Origin: Blasia pusilla
Taxonomy: Eukaryota; Marchantiophyta; Marchantiopsida; Blasiales
Reading direction: 5' to 3'
Assembly (NCBI GenBank): GCA_050084515.1
Contig: CM114273.1
Span: 30,814,001 to 30,878,000, forward strand
DNA length: 64,000 nucleotides
Part shown: positions 23,571-34,630 of the stretch, in pieces
How the letters are laid out: every line of letters begins with the position of its first letter
Position numbering within the stretch: the first letter of the stretch is position 1
Translations under genes and position numbers: made by a program
The notes under the pieces: model-generated
Told to the model about the DNA's origin: nothing
Database searches by the model: none
The model's input: only the letters and a program-made list of their open reading frames with translations

Positions 23571-24398
23571 AGAAACTCTCAAAGATGATCTCCCTAACCA
23601 AAATTTGGCACTTGAAGACAATGGACTCCCATTGCTATCCTAAAGCGCTGATGGGGAAAACTTGGACACCAAAGCAAACGCGTAAAGCAAGCCAAATCTT
23701 GGACGAAAAAGGTTCAAGAGATTGTGCGAACAAAATGAGAAAGAATTTGTGGATACCATAACAAAAGTAGTGGGCAAATGCTCACAAGAGAACAACACAG
23801 AGGAAGCCATGAAATTTTCTAACCCCTCTTTCTTGACGGTATATCTCGGAAAGGCAGAACTGAATAACTATTTGCAGGAACCCCTTTCTTAGGAACCTAG
23901 CTCAAGTTTAAGTTTGGGATGAGGGAAATCCCCTTGAACCATAAGAAAAGCAAGATGGGAGCACAACTAAACTCTTGCGCCTTGTGTGACAATGGGAATG
24001 AAACCTATAGTAATTACTTAATTGGTCTCTTGTGCAAAGTTTACAACACGTTGAGGAAAAGCATATGCCAATATTGCTAAGCTGGTAACACCAAAATTTT
24101 TCAACACATTCAATAGCCTTGTACATTGCCCAAAGTTGTTGCACTAGTAAGTAATGTCTGTTGGGGATCCCAATCAGATAAAGTAGATGGTGTGGTGAAG
24201 AGTTTCTTGGTTGACACTTGGAAGCTTTGCATGAACACGTTGTTTGGTTAGCACTCACACTATATGAGAAAGTCTTTCTCCTCTCATATGACACCTTCTT
24301 CACTTCTTCCTCTCTCTACACCCATCTCAATCTCAAGCACCGTCCAACCAGGATGCGTGGTCTGTGGTCGCAAGTCCACAAGAAACACTACTTAATGA

Positions 24399-24480
<82 letters not shown>

Positions 24481-25283
24481 TGGCCCCAGGGCCTAGAGGC
24501 CCCCTTGAAACTCTTCATGCGTTAGAGTATGGGCATTAGGAAAACCACTCCCCACGACATTCTATTGGCTGAGTTTGGAGAGGTACCAATGGAGATCCAT
24601 GCTGTTAAAAATCTAATAACATTTCTCCAACACCTTGAGGATATCTGCGAGGACGATCCCAATCGTCTATCAGCCAGAGCCTACGTGGTTTCAAAAAGTA
24701 GTGCCACCCTTGGGGCTAAAAATTGGTAGTATGACTGCACGGAGTGGCTCATGAAATGGGGAATATCCATCGGTGACCTGCCTACGGCCACCCACCAGGA
24801 CCTTGCTGAACAATTACACAACAATTACATTGCCATCAATCGGGCCGACACCAACGTCTCTGGGAAAGCAGGGGGAATTCCTCTCACAAAATGGTGAAAT
24901 AATGAGGCGCTACCACACCCTCATGAACAATGCAGATCCATGCAGCAGAAGCCACCTACATCTCTGGCCCCATTCCCACTAAGTTACGTCATACATTAGC
25001 GAGATTCAGATGTGGCTCTACTGACCTGGAGATTGAGAAAGGAAAATTCTCACAGAAGAAAAGGGAGGACAAATTATGTAGATTTTGCAACTCGAGGATT
25101 GTTGATGATGAACATCACTACCTCTTCGACTGCACCTTTCACGATCACATTAGGCTTGACTTCCCGGATCTCTTTGTTCACCGAGCTCCCAGGGTCCTCC
25201 CGTTCATGACTAGCCAGAATTGGACTTATATTGCTAAATTCTTGCATAGTTGTGTGAAGACTGGGACACTCACCTGGCTCTGA
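23570..25283 (+). pseudogene. LINE C-terminal region with CCHC finger
   Basis: Fragments in several frames continue the ORF. The block at 24,930-25,283 reads LRHTLARFRCGSTDLEIEKG, then KLCRFCNSRIVDDEHHYLFDC, the C-x2-C...H-x-x-x-x-C zinc region found at the end of many LINE polyproteins. An earlier similar block (CALCDNGNE, about 23,975) is also present and recurs in the intron copies at about 49,100 and 51,030. A CT dinucleotide tract interrupts the frame at 24,402. Confidence 0.7.
24402..24478 (+). repeat. (CT)n microsatellite
   Basis: About 77 bases of uninterrupted CT dinucleotides inside the LINE relic. The corresponding sites in the intron copies (after GCACTACTTAATGAGTA, about 48,776) lack it, so it grew after the copies separated. 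It accounts for the apparent Ser-Leu and Arg-Glu ORFs here. Confidence 0.95.
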
Positions 25284-25404
25284 GGATCCCTTAGGCTCTC
25301 GCTGGTGCTTGCTCTCTCTCCAAATTTGTTGTTATCTCTAAATACTAAGTCCCATGGCCCTGTGGGATCCCCGTGGACAATAAATCTATTCATTCATTCA
25401 TTCT

Positions 25405-28017
25405 CTCCAACTCGATCACCATGTTTGTATACTTTGTGCATAGTTCTTGGAATCTTGCTGTGTGTGTGCCTAATATGTTCTCTCGCCATCATAGGTCAAG
25501 GAGGGATGTTTATGGGCTCTCACTCCCGGATTGCACTAATTGTGTCTCGCATATGAATTATGGTGATGTGACATGTGGAAAATTTGCTGCAGGAGCAGCC
25601 TGAGGATTCCCTAGAAACACATCCTCCAAAGACAGGTGCGGCTCCGAAAGTGTCCCTAAATTTGTGGAGAAGTTTGGGTGCACAACTCTGGATTACATAA
25701 AGTAGCTTTTTTAATTGGATACGGATGAAGTTCATGTAAAAATTGGTTTAGTGATTGCTTTAGCATCACATATTTCCTTTTATCTGTAACTTGCATTGGT
25801 GGCGAAGCTCGAGTCAATGCGATCAGGCATATTGTTGGAGATCTCTATGACCGCCTGACATGAATAACATCAAATCACAGAACATGGAAATGACAATCCA
25901 ATTTTCTTAAGGATTTGGTCAATGGGAGCCTAGAAAATTTCTATGATTTCCACAAATCCTAAAGATTTGATTGGAAGGTAGTGTGTTGTCTACAACGAGG
26001 TAAGTGGGTTGTCTATACGACTAGTAAGCCCCATGAGCTCCACGAGTTCATAGTAAGTCCCACAATATCTCTTGTAATATTCAAATGTTATTTGAAGCCA
26101 ATTCCAAATTATCCTCGTGGCTCAAAAAGCGAGCAACCCCATTTGGTTGAAAATTCCAATTATCAAAAGCCTTAGCAGAAGAGTTTACAAAATGAAAAGG
26201 TGCTCTCCAATAATAATATAGATAATATATCATGTACCTCTCATAATATTTAAATGTCATTTTAAGTCAATTTTGAATGATCCTATTGGCTCAAAAAGCA
26301 AGCAATACCATTGGTAGAAGAGTTTGCAAAATGAGAGGGCACTCTCAAATAATAATATAGATGTACTTCTTTAGACATATAACTTTCCTACTCTATACAC
26401 AAGTTAGTGCTAAAATTTCTAATTTACGAATGAGGTAGTTGCCTACGATACCTTCCACTCATTGCATGTTCTGTTGTGGAGTTTCATAACATTCCATCTT
26501 CAAAACTCTTTTATTTTCGGAGAAGAGAGAATATATCCAAAATTCATTTGCCAAAAATTTGTAAGCTTTTCTTGACTATAACCATTTTGGTGAGGTGCAT
26601 TTGATTAAAGGAATAAATTTGGATTGGCTAAATTTCAACTCCATGCACATTGCCAACTAAGTCTCAAACTCAACACTAGTAGAAATGGATTTATTTTGCA
26701 AATTTTGAAAGCCCTTGATTACTTGAAAGACATCCATAAGTTTACAAATATAACCAAATAATATTTTGCATTCATTATTTTTGGGTCTATCCTAAGTTGA
26801 TATGGTCGTTCTTTTTACATCATGAGACTAAAATATTCACTACCCACATATATAAAATTGAGGATCCCAATCACTAAATTGCAGGAAATCTCAATTTTAT
26901 CCAACTTTCAATTTGCAATTCTTGTGAGTGTTCCACTCACAATTTTGCAATGTATTGCAAGTGATATATTGGTGAAAGGCTAGTAATTTGCGGCTCCCAC
27001 CATTCCTCTACTTTTTCAACTTGAAGGAATTTTAAAAATTCTCACAATTTTTTTTGAAATTCAAAGTATAAAATCATATTTCTACAAGATAATTAATGAT
27101 ATTCCATCTATCAAAACATTTTTCTAGTTGCCCCATTTCCATGTCTTAATCAAAGAGGTGTTTGTTCCTCCCTTAATAGTATATATAAGGGCAACTCGAG
27201 AGTCAAGTATATCCTATGACACCCGGAGTCAAATCCTTCTACACCTTGAAAATCATGTAGAGTGGATGGTCCTTGACACAAACTCATGTACCTAGTAGTT
27301 GGGAAAAAAGAAAGAAAAAGAGCAATAAGTTGGAATTGGGATTTACTAGTGTACATCTTGTGCATTGCATTAAGCTATTAATCAATGACATACTCCCCAA
27401 AAAGTCCAATAAATAAATAAATCTTGCAACCTATTTTATGAAAGAAATTCTTCCTACCCTATTTTCAGTGAGAACATGGAAGTGGGGCAGCTAGAAAACT
27501 TTTTGGGCAAAAAGGATTTTTTTTCGTGTGAATAGCATAGGCTCTTGTTTCTTCTAATTATTCTAAACTAAACGAAAAATGTCCCATCTCCTCATTTTCT
27601 CTAGAAAATATAATTGAACAAAGCCTATCCCTCTCTTTTTTCCTTGGTGTGTTGATTTGTCATGAGCCTATGCATTTGACAAATGATATTTAGGAAACAC
27701 ATTGTTAGTGGGGACATGTAACACTTCACTCGCATGAGAATGGTTTTTTAGGCATATGTGTAACACAAATTGGAACTATTACTCTTGGAGGATGAGGAGG
27801 TAGGATATCTATATTTTTATCTTATTTTAGAAAGAGTTGGAAGATATAAGAACTAGTGTCGACCACTCTTTTTGCGCACTACCAAAGATATTTCTTGCTA
27901 TCCATACTATCAAAATATCTTTTCGCTTACCACAACCATCTTTTCGCTTACCACAACCATGTATCAATCAAAGAGATCTTTACAAATAAAAGGATTATCA
28001 TTACATCTATCTACATT
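25405..28017. other. AT-rich intergenic region
   Basis: No gene is recognised. It contains a tandem pair of a roughly 120-150-bp dispersed repeat (26,075-26,362) and a short tandem duplication at about 27,920-27,960 (CTTTTCGCTTACCACAACCA twice). Confidence 0.45.
26075..26362 (+). repeat. Tandem pair of a short dispersed repeat ending AATAATATAGAT
   Basis: Units at 26,075-26,223 and 26,242-26,362 share the start (TAATATTnAAATGT), the middle (GGCTCAAAAAGC, then AGAAGAGTTT) and the end (AATAATAATATAGAT). A third, more diverged unit lies at about 60,781-60,916. They are non-coding and could be a small SINE- or MITE-like family, though no terminal inverted repeats are evident. Confidence 0.6.
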
Positions 28018-28770
28018 ATAATGGGTGACCCTATATGGCCAATAAGACAAAATAGTGGGATAGTAAGATAAAATAAGAACATGCTTGAATTTCGTCCCTT
28101 CATTCATATTAGATGGATAGAGAAAATGAATTTGAGTGGAAGAGGAAAATATTTTGGTACTAAATGATTACATTAATTTATATTATAATGGATGATCGTA
28201 GGTGTACAATAAGACAAAGTGGTGGGATAATTAAAAAAGATAGCAAAAAATTAGAAATATTTCCCTTTATTCATATTTGATGGGAAGGGAAATAAATTTT
28301 AATGGAGAAGGAGTATATATAGTTTAAATTTTATGGAACGGTGAGATTATTTAGAGGAATGAGATATCATTTAATTTTGATTGAGGAATGGAATTACTTC
28401 AAAGAGTGGAATTTTATTACTCTTAAGATTTAGGAAAATAGAAATTAGATTTAAATTTTGAAATGAAAATTATGGCCATTTTTAAAGATAATCATTATGA
28501 TATTTTGGGAAAATAAAATGAATTTGAATGGAAAAGAGAAATTATTTCATTAAATAAAATTGACTAATAATTTAGTTGGTGGATGTTATTTTAGTGGGAA
28601 GAGTGGAAGGGGAAGAGTAGGAATTCTTTAAAATTTTATGGAGGAGTGAAATTATGTAGGAGAGTTGGGTATTATTCAAATTTTTATTGAGGAGAGTAGA
28701 ATTATTTTAAAAGTGAAATTTTATTACCCTTTTAAGATTTAAGAAATTGAAACTAACTAGGTTATATCAT
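28018..28770 (+). repeat. AT-rich dispersed repeat R, copy 2
   Basis: It starts ATAATGGGTGACCCTATATG and shares successive blocks with copies 1 and 3, including GGGATAGTAAGA, GAATTTGAGTGGAAGAGG and TTTTATTACTCTTAAGATTT. It contains an internal partial duplication (second ATAATGGATGATCG at about 28,188). It encodes nothing and ends just left of element B. Confidence 0.75.
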
Positions 28771-28788
28771 TATTAGCTACAGGCCTCA

Positions 28789-29400
28789 TGTCGTGCGCAT
28801 ACACATCGCTGTCACCGAACACACACACAAACACGCACGATCCCATGCTAACTCATGGCATTCAAACAACGAGACAAGAAGTACCAAAATATCTCCAATA
28901 AAATAAGATCCAATCTCTCTCACAACACCACAGTTCTCACACGTGTCTCTCAATGTCAAACCAAACCCACTCTCCTAAAGAGAGGCTTGGGTTATACACA
29001 CAAGGCAAGCAAGACCATAGCTCCGCCGCCTCATGCCAAAAGGTTCAACAAAGAGAGAATGAGCTCTCAAACTCTCTCTCCTTGAGGTATACCTCTTCCC
29101 TCTCCCAAGCTCTCTCCATGGTAATCTATGCTCCCAAGTCATCTTCTTGGCTCTTGACCTAATGTAGGAGTTCAAGGGCCAGTTACCAAAAATATAAAGT
29201 CAATCATAAACGCAAAATGGTACTTACCTAAAATAGTAAGTTTCTCAATATGGTTCCAAATGAGCCGAAACGAAGGGGAAACCTGCTCTCTTAGGTTTTC
29301 CAGGGCCTCAACGAATCATCCTCGATCTACTCAGCCTATCCTCCACTACTCACGAAGGCACTCTACTAGATCTCACCGATCTATCTTAAAAGACGTGATA
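28789..29400 (-). repeat. 3' LTR of element B
   Basis: It begins TGTCGTGCGCATACACATCG and ends AAAAGACGTGATA (ancestral end GACGTGACA). Block X occupies 28,789-28,898 and the remainder matches the right LTR (39,172-39,691). Confidence 0.85.
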
Positions 29401-29403
29401 ACT

Positions 29404-29530
29404 ATCGTGCGCATACACATTGCTACACAACATAAGTCGCTCTCACCAAACACATACACAAACATGCACGATCCCATGCTAACTCATGGCATCCAAAAAA
29501 TGAGACAAGAAGTACCAAAATATCTCCAAT
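29404..29530 (-). repeat. Duplicated LTR-end block X, inner copy, element B
   Basis: From ATCGTGCGCATACACATTGC to ATATCTCCAAT it repeats 28,789-28,898, and matches element A's inner copy at 10,956-11,082. It is followed by TCGCCCCCC, which on the coding strand is a short purine run that could be part of a polypurine tract. Confidence 0.85.
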
Positions 29531-29713
29531 CGCCCCCCTAGCTGGAGATTAGGTCCCTCTAACTCCAAATAACCATCTATCCCTATCTACCATAACATAC
29601 ATCTTTCGGACGTTAAGAGCAAGAAGGCCGGGTGCTCATGTGGCCCCATCATTAGTCACCTTCTTGTCATCCATATCAAAGACACAAGTCAGAATGTAGA
29701 ACTACCTACTCTA

Positions 29714-30857
29714 TGTACATCTCGGACACATCCATCGTCCCTGAGGAACCCTAGTGTCGCGCCCCTACTCTCCTTGAACGTCAATCTTTAGTGTTGCGGA
29801 AGCGTACGTTTAGTAGGTCACAATCTCATCGCCGATCTGTACCCAAACACGCACTCTCGTTAGTCGGGTCTAGGCCAACCAGCGTTCCAACCCACCGAGT
29901 TCTCAACTCGGCTTCTCATCAAGCTCAACCTTCCTTACTTCCTAGTTTCCAACACATGGCAAGTCCTTCAAGACTTGGAACAGACTTCCTTGTTAGTCTA
30001 GGGATCTGAAACGGCACTTGCGCGCCTAGCGATCCCAACTGTTCAACGGACCTCGTGTGAGTTCCAAACCGAGATCCAAGTAATTGAGTCGTAGGATGAA
30101 ATCCAAGAGGGATGTCTAAAATCGCCTCAATAGACTTGGTGCAGGTTTTCCAACCCAACTCCCAAACTCGCGTTCCATTCCATGCCCTTGAGCCGCCCCG
30201 CAGCGCCCAAAGTGGGGTTCGAGTTCCGAGCACTTTCGGAGACCTTCCCCCTTTCTAGTACTTCTGGGGTTCTCCAATAACCCCCCCCCTTGGAAAAGGA
30301 GGTCGGGCCCTTCATTGTGGCCCTCAACCCGACTCTACTTACAGTCATTTCTGGGTTTTTTCTCAGCCTCTGCTAAAGAATTTGTAGAGATCTTTAGTGC
30401 GTTTGAGCCGGCTTTCCATATGCCTTCTGACACACCCTTATTTAATCCAAATGCATCTTGGCGCTAAAAGTTATGGCCATAAATACAGTCGGAAACTCTC
30501 AAACGCTAGTGGCGTTCCAAATCCGGATTCTTCCTTTGGCAACCCACTTCCTAGATACAACTTCTTTCAAGTCTTGTTCCGCGTTTGGTCCAGGTTTCTC
30601 GGTCGCGACCACAACATCTGAAACGCGAAGCCTCGCTCGCGTCTCATCTCTTGTCTCCTCTTCAAGACTACTCCAACGCGCAAACCATCTTAGCGTGAGC
30701 CCGATAATGTTCTGATGTTCCGCTTGGCACTCGTTTGGTCATGAGGGTCGCGACACCTAGTGAGAGGTGGCCTCAAACATGCCATATGCCATCCTCTCGA
30801 ACACCTATCACAGACTAGAATAGTGGCTGCAGCATGGGTGGAATTACACAACATACA
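29714..30857 (-). pseudogene. PHD finger at the integrase C-terminus, element B (split by solo LTR)
   Basis: On the minus strand the finger reads CMLCNSTHAAATILVCDRC, GWHMACL, PPLT (30,857 down to 30,761), and then, beyond the 1-kb insertion, GRWMCPRC-T-stop (down to 29,711). All eight C4HC3 ligands are present: C-x2-C, C-x2-C, H-x2-C, C-x2-C, with the PHD-typical G-W-H and P-P-L. The stop directly after the last ligand makes the finger the end of the polyprotein. PHD fingers in host proteins bind modified or unmodified H3 tails. A role in choosing integration sites, as chromodomains have in chromoviruses, is inference. Confidence 0.9.
29755..30755. mobile_element. Solo LTR of another retrotransposon family, nested in element B
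   Basis: A 1,001-bp insertion runs from TGTCGCGCCCC to GGTCGCGACA, with 7-bp inverted ends and the canonical TG...CA. It is flanked by the 5-bp duplication CCTAG (29,750-29,754 and 30,756-30,760). Removing it restores the PHD finger, and element A lacks it at the same place. No internal domain is present, so it is a solo LTR left by recombination between two LTRs. ORFs inside it are fortuitous. Confidence 0.93.
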
Positions 30858-32225
30858 CCGCAAACCTGTAGGAACTATTGCTAAGCTCGGATCAACTATA
30901 CCGTCAATGTGCAGAAGATGACATGGCGCACAGTTACGCACATGGTCCTTCCAAACCATACCATCAAGTCCCTCCAATAAGATAACATCGGATGGCAAAA
31001 CCTCATGCACTCTCAAGATGGTCTGCCCTGTAGTCACATCCAACGTCGTGGATGCTGTTTCTGCAAGTAGACATAGTCACCCTGATGAAACCTCCGGATA
31101 GTAGGTCGATAACCACCTCCCCGAATAGTCACATACCTGAACGTATCCCGATGTTGCGCAATCGCCAAGTTCTCAAACGCCATGGGCATCACTCTCCGAA
31201 AAAACTCAGCCCTCTAAGAACATGCTCGCATCCATACATTAGGGTCATCAAGGTTCAGCACCTCACCAACATCTCGACGAATGGCCGTAGGTAAATCTAG
31301 CTCTCGGCCATAAAGCAACAACTACGGTGAGAATGACGGTAAGGCTGCCTTCCTGCTGAATTTGTATCCCATCGCCAACCACGACAACTGAAGGTCCCTA
31401 TCTCCTAGATGACCTCTTTGCCAGTCATACTTGCGTAGTCCTCTCTTCACCGTCTGCACAACTTGCTCTGCTAGTCCATCTGCTTGAGGATGATCTCGCA
31501 AAGTAGTAAGGTGGTCGATTAGCGCCTAATCACATAAGGCGAAAAACTCCCCGTGGAACTGTGTACCGTGGTCTGTCAACACCTCAGCTGGTACACCATA
31601 AGGACTCATCACTCAATCTAAGAAGGCATACGCTACTCCCTCAATTTCTTTGTCAAGCAATGCAACCAACTCTATCCACTTCGAGGAGTGCTCGACCATC
31701 ACCAACACATAACGACTATGGCGCTCCGTCAAAGGCAAAGATCCTGCAAGATCCAAACTCCATCTATAACCTAAGCCCATGATCAGAAATGGATGCAATT
31801 GTGGAGTTGGAGCATTGAACGATGCTCACACTTGATCACACACTATGCATCTAGCAACAAATTGTTGAACGTCAGTCTGCATGCCTCGCCACCAATATTG
31901 AATCTAGAGCAAGATGTATATCCGCTTCATTCCAAAATAACCCAACTCCTTGTGGGCATGACGCACCAAACGTGGTTTGTGCAAAGGATGAGGCACTACA
32001 CGCACTCTACCATCCTCCCACACTAGCAACACATGTGTGCCCTTCCACCGGAACCGTCTGGCTCGCTGTAGGATCCGATCCCGCTCTCTAGCACCCACTG
32101 TGCTTGCAACGCTGCCAGTATGTAGGTACTCCAAGACCAGTCCATCGTCGTGAATGTCTCGGCCACCTATCATCTCTTCACCAGCCTCTGGATCTAAGGA
32201 CTCTCCATCAGACCTCGCCATCGAG
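30858..32225 (-). pseudogene. Integrase of element B
   Basis: On the minus strand: a linker (DRILQRARRFRWKGTHVLLV), the zinc domain with LVRHAHKELGYFG and WWRGMQTDV followed by VARCIVCDQV, the core with WSLDLAGSL (first Asp), VLTDHGTQFHGEF (second Asp) and DGLAEQVVQ (Glu at 31,466-31,468), and the C-terminal part with LLLYGRELDLP and TIRRFHQGDYVYL leading into the PHD finger. The D-D-E triad is intact. Stops occur after CD (about 31,530), before LLLYGRE and before RAEFF, and a frameshift lies near 31,910 in the zinc domain. Confidence 0.92.
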
Positions 32226-32440
32226 GTCTAAGCAATCTGGCTCTCCATAGCCAACAAGCCCAAATAGGCTGACGGATGGCATCCTGGCACCAACTCCTCA
32301 TCACTCTCACCATGCCAACGAGCTCTAGTCGCATCTTGCTGACTCGGGCATGGGTTACAGCTCAAACCATCTACATCCTGGTTGAGCGTCCCAGGTCTAT
32401 GCACCACCAGGAAGTCAAACTCCTTCAACAAAAGAGCCTC
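32226..32440 (-). pseudogene. End of RNase H region with deletion junction, element B
   Basis: Only the tail of RNase H remains (FLVVHRPGTLNQDVDGLS). At about 32,436-32,440 this joins reverse-transcriptase sequence that in element A lies about 480 bp away (A positions 13,015 and 13,499), so the RNase H catalytic core and the connection were deleted. Confidence 0.85.
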
Positions 32441-33310
32441 ACATGTGTAGGGCGTGGAATGCGTGAAATAGCCTCTACCTTCGTGTGTTGCACACCAAGG
32501 CCCCCACGGTATATCGTATGACCCAAGTACTCAATCTGGTCGTAGAAGAACTTGCACTTGCCTGGATGTAGCTTCAGCCCATGTAACTGCAATCGTTGAA
32601 ACACCTCCTCTAGATGTCGCTCATGCTCCTCAACCGTGGCGCTAAAGACTACGATGTCATCAAAATAACACCTAGCAAAATCCAGACCTGCCAAGATCCT
32701 ATCCATGACCCTATGAAACTCAGCCGAGGCATTCTTTAACCTGAATGGTAAGAACCGCCACTCGTACAAATAATCCTTCCCGTGAGGATCGATGCCCCAA
32801 AATGTTGTCTTCTTCCTGTCCACCAATCTCATAGGCAGCTGATGGTATCTGGCTCGCAAATCCAATGAACTGAAGATCTTTGCATGCCCAATTGCATCAA
32901 AGATCTCCTTAAGGGTGGGCATGGCATACCTATCAAACTTCGTCTGCCGATTGATAGGTCGGTAATCTCCACACATTTGCCTATCTGTCCAGTTTCCATG
33001 CATATCCTTCTTGGCGAGCGTGACAATGGCAAATGCATACTCTCCATGTGACATCTCCACTAGTCCTGCTCCAACCAAGTCCTGGCTCCTACTCTGAATC
33101 AGAGCCCTCTCCATGTCATTGTACCTGCAGGGTCGCCGAAAGATCGGCGTGTTACTCAACAACTCAATGCGGATCCTTGGAACCTTCAGCGTACCCAAAT
33201 CATGCATACTAAATGCAAAATAAATTCTATAACTCCTAAGGAACTAGTGTATCCGACGTCGCTCTCCTCCTGTGAACTTAGGGCCCATATCTAGCTCCCA
33301 AGTCTCCATC
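32441..33310 (-). pseudogene. Reverse transcriptase of element B
   Basis: It is open for 260 codons (33,207-32,425). The blocks are IELLSNTPIFRRPCRYND, ATIV-like VTLAKKDMHGNWTDRQMCGD, YRPIN, DLRARYHQLPMR, TTFWGIDPHGKDYLYEWRFL and the active site CYFDDIVVFS at 32,658-32,669, with the usual Y-x-D-D retained. FEYHR-type primer-grip sequence and HPGKCKFFYDQIEYLGHTI follow. This is the best preserved domain of either element and clearly of the Ty3/gypsy class. Confidence 0.95.
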
Positions 33311-33603
33311 GTGACTACGATAGTACTCTCCGGCGAGGGTGTCGGTGGTTGATATGGTGCAACCCCGTCTCAAAAAATAGAACTCTCATCTCCACGTATA
33401 GTACTCGGAACCACACTCGATGCTATGGCTATCATCTCTTGGCGAACCTGCAAAACATCCCAAGAAGTCCAAGGGTGTCTCTCCTAATCACCCCTGGTGT
33501 GTCGATCTCCTTGGGTCTCGCCCCCAGCCACTACCTCAACCGTCTTGGTAGGCATGGGGCTCACCAACACAACAGATGTGATTTGTTGCATCCTCAAACG
33601 ACG

Positions 33604-34630
33604 CTACTTAGCTACTCCTAAGCTGAAAATCCATGTCAAGCAGTTCAGGTCCATCACTTGACCCAAGACATAACGTCGTGATGCCTCTGATTGTAACAAT
33701 ATTGTCGTCACTCCTGTGGGGAATCCCATCGCTGGCTCTTGCTCATCGGCGTTGGGCTCCACCAACCTCTGTACTTGGTCATCCCAAACCAAGCCAGGTC
33801 CGGCCTCCTTGAATGCATAGGAAGCGCAAAAACTCACCAATGTGGGAAAGGCTGCCCGTAGCCTGCCAATCTTGTTGACCATAGTCATTGGCGGTCGATC
33901 ATCTAGCCTCACTACCTGTGATCGATGGCCCGGATCCAATATAGAATCCACCAACAAATCGGAGGGGCGCTCCACTCTTGCATATGCCCTCCGTAACACC
34001 TCATGTGGCACCAAGTTGGTACCGGGCGATCTACTCATGAACCCACACTCGCCGCATCTAACAACACAGCCAGGCCGATCCATGCACACACCTGATGTGT
34101 ACTTGTTACCACGCGGGACCTCAAATCGCCCAAAATTGGCACATTCTCCAAAATGCATGTTGGAGAACGAGGATGCCGCTCTTGTAAATGCCGCAAGATC
34201 CACATCATCTCCCAAAACAACATGGACCGAGTGTCAGCTAAACCACTACCTCGTCCAGCACTCGATTGGCCCTGACACGGCCAACCAGAAATGACCAAGT
34301 CTATGGTCCCTACCCGCTCCAAGTCCTACGCCCCCAACAATGAAATGTCCCTTGGTAGGGAACTCTGGTAACCCTGAATGGCGGACGCAGACAACAAGTC
34401 GAGGAAACAGAGGCGTAACAGCGCCACATGGTGAAGTGAAGTGCGCCTTGCAACATCATCAATCTCCACATATAGGTATTTTTGCGCGCGCACTCCAACC
34501 TTCAAAACAGCAGCTAGCCGAGTGCTAATCCCTCCAAAGAGATCCAACACCCGAATACCCTTCTCTAGGATGCACCACATAATCGGGGTGGTGTCCAAAG
34601 GGGTAATAGCACCACTCCTGCCTACTTGGG
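33604..34630 (-). pseudogene. C5 cytosine DNA methyltransferase domain encoded by element B
   Basis: These enzymes transfer a methyl group from S-adenosylmethionine to C5 of cytosine. Minus-strand motifs in order: motif I IRVLDLFGGIS (cofactor binding, 34,531-34,555); an acidic cofactor segment YVEIDDVARR; motif IV GTIDLVISGWPCQGQSSAGR with the catalytic Cys at 34,275-34,277; GLADTRSMLF; motif VI LENV at 34,140-34,151; then the target-recognition part (TNLVPHEVLRRAYARVERP) and motif IX/X sequence (AMGFPTG, SEASRRYVLGQVMDLN). One in-frame stop (34,323-34,325) and one frameshift near 34,040 break it; motif VIII is not readable at the frameshift. Motif IV is PCQ, whereas DNMT3/DRM enzymes usually have PCN, so I do not assign a subfamily. 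It sits between protease and reverse transcriptase. Confidence 0.93.

Larger units (their letters stand above)
21480..25404 (+). mobile_element. Non-LTR retrotransposon (LINE), decayed
   Basis: In plus-strand order: an apurinic-like endonuclease remnant, a reverse transcriptase remnant, and a C-terminal cysteine-histidine region. The 3' end has AATAAA at about 25,379 followed by a short (ATTC)n tail at 25,386-25,403. A microsatellite-like tail in place of poly(A) is typical of several LINE clades. Related 3' fragments lie in the ATPase introns, and two of them end with the same repeat. The 5' boundary is approximate. Many stops and frameshifts. Confidence 0.85.

Noticed and set aside
24333-24518. 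Arg-Glu repeat protein on the minus strand
   Set aside because: It is the translation of the (CT)n microsatellite in the LINE.
29791-30715. Several ORFs of 70-100 codons on both strands
   Set aside because: They lie inside the non-coding solo LTR and show no domain.
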